Source: Enoplolaimus lenunculus (taxonomy: Eukaryota; Nematoda; Enoplea; Enoplida; Thoracostomopsidae). From it: a stretch of 64,000 nucleotides of DNA. A program made the position numbers and the translations under genes. The notes beneath the pieces were generated by a model. It was given only the letters and a program-made list of their open reading frames with translations. It did not search any database and had not been told where the DNA came from. Positions 10,887-22,800 of the stretch are shown piece after piece (within the stretch, counting starts at the first letter, position 1; every line of letters begins with the position of its first letter). The stretch spans positions 1-64,000 of the forward strand of contig JASANG010001899.1 in the NCBI GenBank assembly GCA_030248215.1. The letters run 5' to 3'.

Positions 10887-13800
10887 CTGAAAGGTAAGAA
10901 AATAGTTTTTAAATTTTCAAATTAATAAAATTTGATTCTTTGAAAAATTTGACATTAATAAAATTTGATTGTTTTAAAAAAATTTGACATTAATAAAATT
11001 TGATTCTCTGTGAAATTTCAATTTAGTCAAATTTGATTCTTTTCACAATTTCGAATAAATATAATAATATTTGATTGTTTTTAAATTTCAAATTACCAAA
11101 ATTTGATTATTTATCAAGTCACCTATTGTTTTAGCTAGTTACAAACATACGGTTTGATGCGTCGAAGATTTTAGAAAAGTATAAAAATATATAACTCCGC
11201 TTAAGCCCTATTCACACATGCAAGTTTGCAGCGAGAATTTGCAGGTGAAAATTGCACACAGAACTTGCATTTTTTCAGCAGCCAATGAGAAAGCGGATGC
11301 AGTAAATTCACTGAACTTGTATAATTATTCACACATGTAAATTAAATTCCTAGCTTTGAATTTTGATGAATTATTTGCAGCTGCAAGTTTTTCAAAAGAG
11401 ATTTTGGACAAACCTTGTATGTGCAAGTTGCAGCTACAAGTTCTCGCCGCAATAACTTACACGTATGAATAGGGCTTTAATTTTTCCAGTGTTATGCAGC
11501 GTTTACTTTAACTCATGTACGAGGTGTAGAAATTTGCATCGGCAGAAGAGACTTTTGCTCGTTGAAATACAGCAACTAGCGCTGATTAAAATATGTAATT
11601 TTGGTAAATTTAAAAATAAAAACGGATGGCACCGGTTAAAAAATTCCAAATTCAAATTTCAAATTCACAGTTGGATTTGATTTGAAGTTTAGTAAACGTT
11701 TTTCTCGTTAAAAATATTAAAACAAAAAATAATACAATTTTCACTAACCTGACAAAATGACACTCTGAAAATCGGTTGGAGATATGCCAAGAATGGCGGC
11801 GAGTTCAGTACGATATTGCTCGCGTGCAAGCTCACTGTGCGCTTTGATGGTGTTTTGAGGTGTAATAAATGATAAAACTACTTGAGTGTTGTCTGAAAAA
11901 TAAAAAAAAATTAATTTTAGAGTAGAGTTTCACAACTTTTGATATTTCAACAAACGGCCTGTGCTCTATTAATTCGCGCAAATCTTCACCGAGCGATCGG
12001 GGCCTATATTCTCAAATGTGTATTGCAACTATCATCAGTTAGTAATAAGTTTTCAAACTCGCTATCTATTGCTGTTATTGAGCTCAATATTGGAACACCA
12101 GTAGAGTAAGTCAAACGCAAAAAACGTGCTGAGTTTGAAGCCTCAGGATTTACTGGTTCGAAAGTTACAACACCCATGACCAACTGGTGATAGATGCTTC
12201 GCACATTTGAGAATATTAAATTGTATATAATTGTAGAAATGATCTGGCTGGTCAGTAGCCAGCTCGACACGCTGTCTCAGTAAAAAATTTAGGAGGGACA
12301 TACATCAATTTATCTTACAAACGGTGCGAAAACCTTTTCAGTGTCGAGGCAACGTTTTTCTAAAAAGGCTCTGGATATCAGTTCACGACTAAAGCCCAAT
12401 TCACACGTGCAAGTTTTTGCTGCGAGAACTTGCCGCTGCAACTTGGACTTGCAAGTTTTGTTCAAAATCCCGTACGAAAAACAAGCAGCTGCAAACAATT
12501 CATTAAAAATCAAAACTATGAATTTAGTTCACATGTGTGAATATTTCATGCAAGTTGACGGAATTTATTGCAGCCGCTTTCTCATTGGCTGATAAAAAAT
12601 GCAAGTTCTGCGTGTAATTTGCCGCTGCAAGTTCCCGCAGCAAAAACTTGTACGTGTGAATAGGACTTAAAACTCAGACAGTATCGAACTTGCAAATTTA
12701 TCATTTCAATTCAAATAAGAAATGACATCAGCTCGGGCTAAAACCAAACGAGCAGGGACGTAAACGAGAATATCATGTCGGCTGGGGATCCACTCGTCTA
12801 AATGTTTTTTGCGAGCGCGCGTAGCGAATAGGATAATTTTTCAACTCTTCATGTTATTCCTTACAGGCGGCTCCGTTTAGTGAGAGATATGACTTAAAAC
12901 GGTTTTAGCTTCATAACCCTTTCTCACATGAACATTTTCAATTTTATATGAGATGTAATTTCAAGGTAAGATTCGAACCGCAGTCTCATGACCACTGAGC
13001 TATAGGACCTTGACGCTCGAGCCCGATGGTGCTTTCACGTCTTGTGCAAATTTTGCACTGCACAGTGCGCATATATGTTACAATTGTTAAACACAACTCA
13101 CCGCGTCTGTATTGCTCGTATATTATTTATATTTAGTTACTCATTGTATACTCTATAAGTGAATACATAGCCTGATGCATCGTTAAGGCAAATATTCAGC
13201 TTATATTTTCTCGAAATGAAATTCTCGCTACGTCCCTGCCAAATTCAACTGCTTACCTTGAGTCAATCCTCCAATTTGATGAGAAGCAACGGCTATCAGT
13301 CGAACTTTGTCTCCAGCAACAGCTTCCGGTGCGTCATAGTTGAACTTGAAATTGAAAGTTGACAGCTGTGTTTGCATCGTGTTCAATTCGGCATCGGTCG
13401 GAGTAATATCAGTTGGAATAATCGTTGCTTCAAGTGACTGCTGATCGAATCCTAAAATAAAATTAAAATCAATTCTATATATAAAAATTAACCAGATTGT
13501 AAAGGTTTAAAAAATTTTTCTGAAAATACACTTTTTTTAACAAACTAACAATTTGGTTTTCGAAAAATCATCAATTGTGGTTCTGAAGTGACTGCGCTTC
13601 GAATTTTGAAATTTGTCTTTACAAACGTAACCCGAGGTTAAAAAAGCGAAATTGTTGAAATACAAAAAATGAAGTAAAATTTAATATTTTACAACTAATA
13701 ATGTATCATTTGGTTTAGGATTATAGATACATAACAGGACAGAAACGGGTGATAAAAATAACAGAAACGGATGGTAAAAACAACGGAAACGGATAGTGAT

Positions 13801-16800
13801 CAAAATAACGGTAACGGAGGCGGAAACCGGATATTGAAGTATAAAAGATTCAAAAATGTTTCATTTTTCTGCCAAGATTCAAAAATGTTTCATTTTTCTG
13901 CCAACACAATTGCAGTTTGCAAATATTGACCGGTCTTCGAAAATTTTTTAAAGAAAAAATAGAGGATGTTTCGAAACTTTTGAGAATTGGATGAATTTCG
14001 TAATTTTTATGTCACTGTGAACAGTTGCAACGTATCTGCAATGAAAGATTGCGAGTAACTTTACGTAATTTATAATAACCACTTCTGAACTTAAAAACAA
14101 CAAAATTTCCGTTATTTCTATAACTAAAACGGACGTCAAATTTTACCGAAAACGAAATTGGAAACGGAAACAGATACCAATCCGGTTATACTCTGATATA
14201 TATTATATATGTGTCTGTGTGTGTTGTGATTCTAAAGTAACCACTGAGGTAAAAAAGCTAAAATTATCAAAATTTAAACTAACCTTTAATATTCAACGCG
14301 GCAACATAATCAACACTTGACGATAATTCGCTCGCAATCTTCGCTTTGATCGCTTTTCTTGTTGCGATACTAATACCGCCCAGTGGTTGATCTGAAGACA
14401 TTTGTTGTACAAATCCTGATTTGATCCCTAATCCCGATATTAACGGGATTCCGTTGTACGATGCGAACACGAAATCGACATCTGCATCGGTGACAAACAC
14501 ACTCGGCAACGGAGGTTCGTCTTGTGACGCAAGCGTATCGTTTGGTGTCGGCTCCGGAGGGATTTCAAGCCCAATCAGTTTACTTAATTGAACTTTAGTC
14601 AGATCGGTGATGTAAAATTGTGCGTTACTTCCACGTTCCATAATTTGAACTTGCAGTAATGTATCCGCGGTAACGTTTAACGCTTCAGCGACTGCTCGGC
14701 CGATACGAATTTTCGACGCAACCATCGAATCGTCTCGAATTGCAGGCTGAAATTCGAGCGCAACTCGAGCGATTTGACTGCCAAAATGTTTTTTCAAATC
14801 AATTCCGGCGCTGAAATAAAAATCGGCAATATCAAACGTTGCTGGCAAAAAGCCAACCGTATGATTTGGAAACGGATCATAATCACTGGTGAAATCAATA
14901 TACTGAGCGTCTGTACCGTACGCGTAGTAATAGTAATCAGTTTGCATTCCAGCAGTTGTTGTGATTGGTGTCGATTGCGTTGTCGTGTCGTTACTTGGTG
15001 GTAAAACGTACGTATGTCGTAGGATTTTGGCTAATTCTCGAGATTCTAATAGTGATTCTTTGAACGATATTCGAAGCATTCGATTGCCGACAATTTCAAC
15101 GTTAATGTCATTCTCGGCGTTTAGTTTGTGTCCAAACGTAGTCGACAGATATGAGTTAACTTCACTTTTGATCGCTTTTAAATGTTCCGGATATACGGAT
15201 ACTTTTTCGGTCAGCTCCACTTCAAATATCGCATCGCCAAGGTCAGGCGCCGTGCTCAGCCCGACAAACGCTGTTGTGGGTCGAATTTCGCGACCGGAAG
15301 CGGACGTAAAAAATTCACCCCTCGCAATCACTGATTGAATACGACGGTCGAGTTCTTGTCGAAACGCTTGCGCTTCGATGGTTTCCGTTTCCGCATTCGC
15401 AGCTAAACTTGCCGGACATATTTCGACCAACGCCTCGTTGCCCATAATGTCGACCCCGCGAATTAAATTTGCACCCGGATCCAAATTCAACACCGCGTTC
15501 AATTGATCTCGAAAATCAGCCGGAATATCGTTATCGAGTATTTCGTTGGTTTGGAACGTCAATTGAACAATATTAGCTTCGGCAGCGTCTGCTAAATCGT
15601 CATAATTTTTACCCGGAACTACGGATACCGTAAACCCCTTTAGTAAGCATTCGGCACATCCGGTTATTGGAAGTTCAGCGTGTCGGTACCGGTCTAGCGA
15701 CGTAACCGTGCGTTGTAAATGTGACGCACTCATGCCGTTTGGCAAAGTTTGAAACTCAAAAACATTCACTTGATCGTCAAGTTTATTAAACGATTCAAGA
15801 TTTCGAGTTAAACTCAACGCAAATTCATCGTTCAACCACGATTCAATTTCACCTTTATTAATGTTGCTCACAAGCGGGTCCGAGTTTTCACGCATAAACT
15901 CGAGTGTGAAACTAATCTGATCGACTCCAGGCGGTAAGTGTGGATCGTACGAGTCGATGAAATAGTCAGTTATTTGTCGAGTTTGTCCTGTTGCCGTTCG
16001 AATTTTAATGCCGTCTGCTGAATTCAACATGTCGTTAAGTAGCGTTTCAATCTCTCGTTCAAATACGAGTGAGTTTAACGGAGGCGGATCGATGGTTGTT
16101 TGGCAAACGGCGAAAAACCCCGAACCGTCTGGCCAAATTTCAACGCGAACCGGATTTCGTCCAGTCACCAACGGGTCTCCTCCGAGGATTCGACGGACCT
16201 CATAATACCATTGTTCGCGTTCATTGGCCGATGGCGATAGCCAATCAGAATTGTTGTCGCCAAACGCTACATCGACTCCGACACAGCCTAACGAAGCGTA
16301 GCTTTCTTCAGATATCAAGAATGGTAACAGGGTAAAGTTTGAAACCGTTTCAGTTGGAGGGTCAGGTCTTAAAATCGCGCCTGTGGGTAAAATAAACGTC
16401 CCAGCGTTGACTTTTGCTCGTAGACCAGTTTCCATTCCTCGCAGAATATCAAACGTGACACTCGGTTTGAATACTGCGAGCACCGAGTTACCTAAAAATA
16501 AGGATAACAAAAACTACTCATGTGCTCTTTACCCCGCCGGTTTATAACGCAAAGACTCAGGCTTACGCAAGCATAAGCGTAAATTTTTCGCCTAAACCTT
16601 TTTACCTAAGCCTAAGCCTGAGTCTAAACCTAAACCGAGATCATAGGGTGAAAGTAGTTTACAAGGGCCAAACAAACTTTACTGGTATTGTTGGCTTGGG
16701 TAGAATTATGCCAGTCGGGCTGGTAATACCCAAACCCGTCGCCAGAAGATAGCAAGCGGTGTATCAGCATTTTAGAATTATTTTAACACCCCTAGAAACG

Positions 16801-19800
16801 TTTTACTCCTGTTTAAAAGTTACTGAAGTCCCTGTATGCCCGTCCTAAAATTGTACCCCTTTCTATGGGAAGTACTCCAGCTAGTGGCCTGTGACACTCA
16901 GATGTTATACGCACCGATATTGCAATCTGAGCAAATTTTGATTGACGTGTTCGATAATATTTAACCCTTTATCTCGTAGAGTATACTATGAGCAATTAAA
17001 TACAAGTAATGTACGATCACGACAGACCCTGTGAGCAGTGTTTAACAATTCTAACATATATACGCAGAGCAAAATCTCCACAAGACGTGAGAGCCGCTTC
17101 GGGCTCGATCGTCAAGCACGGCTGTGTGGTCACCGTAAACGCCTCCTATTCGAGAGACTAGGAATCGAATCTTACCTTGAAATTACATCTCATATGAAAT
17201 TGAAAATATCCATGTGTGAGAAAGGGTTAAATATAATCACGCAACGTGTGCTGGATACATTCTTTTGTGTACGTTTACGCATCAAGGTTTCGTAGGCTTT
17301 ACCGCTATTTTAGCATTGTTCACTCAAAATAAAATTAAACGAAAAAATTTACAAAAATTTCTAAAAATGAAAACATATACTGTAATGTCTTAGCAGCCTA
17401 ATTATTCTCCGATAAACTCATAATAATGTTAGCCTAACCAATTTCCATAGTTCTTATAATCTTACACCTAATTACGAGCAAAGCTTATTAATTAAGATAA
17501 TTAAATTTTATAGTTTTCAAACAATTTACTATTTGATTAAATTCAAAAATCACATTTATACAGTGTTTAAATTCAACTTACCGTCCAACGAAACTCCATC
17601 AAACTCCGGAAGTCCAATATTCAACTCTCGCGAAAGATCTTTCAACAGATCGGATGATTGACTCAAAATAGGACTTTGCATCATAAGCCGAATTCCTGTT
17701 CGAAGTCCTAAAATATTAAAACATTACAAACTCGATATGTTTACAGTAAAAATTGACTTACTGGATTTGAATTCAAAATTACAAACTCAAACTCCAAACC
17801 ATTACTAATCTTTTTTCTTGAGTTTAATATTTAACAATCAGCCGTACACGCTTGCAGTGCGCTCAGACATCGCTCGTGTAGAACTCGAGTTATCGCACTC
17901 GTTGAACTCAAGTATGCCAACTATTACACTTTAAATTTGTTTGTGGTTGTAGCATTGAGCTTAACTATATATATGTAAGCTGCAGTACAATAGATTTTAT
18001 TATTTTTTTCGCTTTTTTGATATTACCAATAGTACATGATACAAGAGTGTGCAATTCATTTGATTCCGCATGGTACAAAATGTAGCACCGGACGTTGTGT
18101 TTTTGCCGACCCCATTTATTTAGACGAGGGTCGCTGTCACATGCAATACCACTAAACTATAAGCTGAGCATTTTTAACGCCGGATAAATAGGCAGTGTGG
18201 CCAATGTTACTTTTAGGGGCGCAACAGTAGATTAAGCGTATTCCTAAGCCTAAGCCTAAGCGTTGCAAAAATGAGTTACTAAGCCTAAACTTAAGCCTAA
18301 GCCTATGCCTAAGCGTAAGCGAAAAATGTAATCTAGAATCTAAACCTACTCTTTGATAGACCCACCAGAAAGCTGGACGTCCCTTAAAGTAACATGGGCC
18401 GGCAGTGCCATGGTTCGCACCGATTCAACGCGTGCCGAGTACATTTTGTAGCGTGCAGAACCCCAAGAGTTACATACTCTCGTATCATGCACTCTTGATA
18501 ATACCAAGAGTGTATTATGGAGAGTATGACACATCTCATTTCATACACTCCGGCAGTGTAGCATTACGGGGACATGTAGGCGATACCCTCACTTCAATTA
18601 AGAAGCGGGTACCATAAAATATGGTCCTCGTGATGCTACAATGCGAGAATACATGATTCGCGTCGAGTGTCATACTCTGCTCGTACATTGTAAATTTCAA
18701 TGGGTTGATTAATCAATTCAGCTAGCGAGTTAGTTATTTCTGAATTAAACTCAGTATCCATCAACTCACTAGAATTGAGTTGATTGTCACTTTCAGTTGA
18801 GTTGACTCTGGGCGAGTTGATTAATTAACTCAGAATGAACTGAATAAAGTCAAACTTTTGACTTCTGATAGTCCTAACTCAGACTGAGTGATTCAACACA
18901 TTCTGAGTTAAAATCAACTCACTGAGATTTACAGTGTATACTCGACTCTTGATAATACGTACGGAAATCGTCTATGGTTTCAAGCTGATAATTGACCACA
19001 TGTTTCGCTTGTTGTTCAGATCCAAGTCGAAGTACGAGTTTATTCAACGTGCGCAGCTCACGTAAATGTTCTTCAACTGCATACAGAGTTAAGTTTGGAG
19101 CAACTTCATTTTCGGCAATCAAAAATCCAATCACATTTTCTGAAACGTAGAATTCAAAATTAACCAGAGAAAAATAAACCAAAACTGTTCAATGCAAATG
19201 AAACTCGTTCAAATAAAATCTTGCGTTCAAGTACGCCCAAATTAGAACTGGCTGTGTTTGGTGCAAATTTTACGATGCGTTCAGTTACCAATGATACTTT
19301 GACGGCCGCAACAGTAGTATATGCATATTCCTAAGCGTCAGTGGAAGGACAAAGTTATAACTGTAAACCTATTCCCAGAGGCGGATCCAAAATTTCTGAC
19401 AGCGGGCGGGCTGGAAAATGTTATGAAACGCAAAAGTTGTATGGTAGGGATCTTATCATAGGGACCTTACTATTTTAGCACAAATTCTGATGGGGCGTAC
19501 GCCCCTCCGCCACCCCCGCCCATCTGGATCCGCTATTGCGTATTCCAGAGCATATGTCTGAGCAAAAAATAAATAGTCCAAAGCTTAAGCTTACTCTATT
19601 GGAGTTCCGCGGAAAAATGGCACGCTCCGCATCATGAACGTTTCCGGACTCAATATACTTCGCGGGGGGAAGAACATCTTGTATGTTTACGCAATAAACG
19701 TGAAAGTTTGCTGATGTCCAATCAGACCCATTTCATCCCAGCAACAAAAATAACGTTTTTAAAATTATTTAAAAATATTTAATCCTAAGAACATTTGAAA

Positions 19801-22800
19801 TTTTTTGAGAATTTTAATTATAATTCCATGCAAACTAACGTAAGAAACATAGTACGAAACTAAAAACTTAATACCTTGTTTAAATCTGGAATTTAATCTG
19901 TTACCAGGTTTAACGAAATGTTGCGGTGAATTTAAACAAAATAGAATTCTTAAAGAAACTTTCAAATTTTATCACTCATTATTAATTATTAATAATTATA
20001 AATTCTGTCAAAAAATATTTAATAATTCGCCGTAACATACAGAAAAAAAGAATAAAAAATAATTCAAATAAGCCTTATTTACACGTGCAACTTTTTGCTG
20101 CGAGAACTTGCATCTGTAAATTGCACGCAGAATTTGCAGTTTTTCATCAGCCAATAAAGAAAGCGGCTGTAATAAATTCAGTGAACTTACACGGTTATTC
20201 ACACATGTGAACAAAGATTTTAGTTACGATTTTTTAATGAATTATTTACAGCAGCAAGTTGTTTCTCGAATGGGATTTTGGACAAAACTTGCAAGTGCAA
20301 GTTGTAGCTGCAAGTTGTCGCAGCAAAAACTGGTACGTGTGAATAGAGCTTTACTTTTATTAGTTGAATCAACTTACCGTATTGGCTGTATACGGTAATG
20401 TGATCAACGGCAATATTTAAAAACGCCGCCACTTCGTCGATAACAACGTTTTGGTCAAGCGAATAGTGTGCCAAAGTTTCTGTCAATTCTAGTTCCAAAA
20501 TCGCTTTCCATTGAGCTAAAATACGCCTTAATAGTAACAGTCCGCCTTAGCTATAGATACCTGTCTACTAACAATAAGCCTAAACCTAAACGTAAGCGTA
20601 AGCATCAGTCTACTTACCATCTCATTATTTACGTGTACCAAAAAGTTTGTAAAATTAAGTCTTAAATTTCAGAAGTCTGAAAAATTTACGAACCATATTT
20701 GGTGAAAAAACGAGAGTCTAAAACATAAAATGTCTGCAATGCCGGCATATGTAAAAATCGGAGGCGGAACGTTTTTCTGCAAGGCTGCAAGAGAGTACGA
20801 TAAAGTACACTTCAACTTAACGATAAATTTCTTTGCTTAGGCTTAGGTTTAAGTATAAACTCATTCTTATGCTTTTAGACTTAAGCTTAGCAATATGCTT
20901 CTACTGCCGTAACAAACCTGTTCTATACAGTGGTCGCAATACCTGACATTGTTTCTTAAGGCATTGTATTCAGTGCGAACGCGCACCTACACACCATTAA
21001 TGTCGGCTTTAGTTAGAAAAAAGATTTGATTGCAATACATTTAAATCGTTTCAAAATATCAACCTAAAATGAAACAACATTTAAAACTTTTTTACTCAAA
21101 GTGGCAGGGACAGAAATTTCTGACGGGTCAGCAATAAATAGTGAAAACACCTTCTGAGCGCAACGAACGAGAAACCAAACGCAATTTTTGTTACAAAAAA
21201 CGTACAAATTTGTAAGGTAGTAAACTTTACCATTTTTCGTAACAAAATGTTTTGATTGGGTAAGGTCACCCCAGCACCCTCCCTTTCTCTACATCCGCCT
21301 CAGCTTACTCAGCGCTTGAGTAGGCGCTCGTTCGGTGACAGCGAGTGCGTGCGCTTTGAGTCCGCCTTGAGTTTCAAATTTCAAATTGCTCAATCCAACT
21401 TCACGTTCGAGCGCAGCTCGTATTTCAGCGACTGTTTCGTTTGCTCCGACCAGTTGAACAGCAATAATATTTCCTGTAAAATATTACAAGTTTAAGTTCA
21501 AATCATAAAAACTGCTCATTTACCGCGAAGGTTAAGCTATTAAACAACCTGCCGCTATACTTGGCATAACACAAGGCAAAAACGTTGAAAAAAAATATTT
21601 ATTACAGCATAAAGGTATGTAACCAACGAGAAACATTACCATATAGCAACTATCTAACCCAGGCACATATTCTCAAATGTATATAGCAACGACCATCTAA
21701 CAGGTTTTCAAACTCACTAATTATTGCAGTTCTTCAAATCAAAATTGATACAGGAGTAAAACAAATCAAAATTGATACAGGAGTAAAACAAATCAAAATT
21801 GATACAGGAGTAAAACAAATCAAAATTGATACAGGAGTAAAACAAATCAAAATTGATACAGGAGTAAAACAAATCAAAATTGATACAGGAGTAAAACAAA
21901 TCAAAATTGATACAGGAGTAAAACAAATCAAAATTGATACAGGAGTAATACAAATCAAATCGCGGAAAATGTGCTGAATTTTAAGACTTCAGTATTTCCT
22001 GGTTCGAAAGTTATAAAACCTATCACCAACTGGTAACACACGTATAAAAATGCGAGCCTATATCAAGCCAGAGCTATCTTTTCCGTCACTAATTAATTTT
22101 ATCTCGTATACAGCCTCGTATATCCGTTTAACGGTTAGCCAAAATACCATTAACCATAAACCACTTTTTAATCGTCACATTTCAAATATGAATTTAAGAA
22201 AATTTCTAACCAAAAAATACATTTCAAACAAAATAAAATATCTCTCAAAATATGCGTTTATTTTGAAAAAATTTGACTTTCACGTTGAGTTTGGCTACAG
22301 GTCTGGATTTTTACGTTCAAATTTCAACGAAAAACGTCAGACCTGGTAAAATTGAAACGCGTTGAAACTCAACGGTACTGATATTGGCATTTTTTACGCC
22401 TTCAAGAAACAGCCATCGTTGATATGGCGCATTTTCAATAGCAACATCGACTGGTAATTCTAACCATAAAACTTGCATGCTGGTGTCGGATGTATCTAAA
22501 AATAACGAATATTATTGTATTACCACACGTACCTACGTTTGATGCTATTTTGTATAACTACGGGTAGCTACCAGGGTTCCAACAGGAACTAAATTTTGCC
22601 GGAACAGGCACAGGAATTGAATTTCCTTGCACAAACCGGAACATGAATCGGAACCGGGATTTGAAATGATTTTCAGTACGGAATTATTGTTGGACTTTTT
22701 TTAGAAAACCGGTCAAAAAATAGCGTAAACGAATTTTGAGCTATTTAATCATCAAGTTGTGCGAAAACACAATAGAAACAGTTTATTAACAAAATTTAAG

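Larger units (their letters stand above)
10880..21404 (-). repeat. Right arm of the fold-back inverted repeat
   Basis: This is the reverse complement of the left arm and carries working-looking exons 12 (3' part) to 18 of the VWA gene. Its outer limit, about 21,404 within exon 12, is set only by the window start and is not a true end. Beyond it the sequence carries on as single-copy gene DNA. Dispersed elements in this arm are each mirrored in the left arm, so they were present before the arms were copied. Confidence 0.9.

Noticed and set aside
21717-21958. Nine-residue repeat peptide on the minus strand (CINFDLFYS units)
   Set aside because: It is the translation of a 27-bp minisatellite inside an R5 element. 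A second frame is also open for the same reason.
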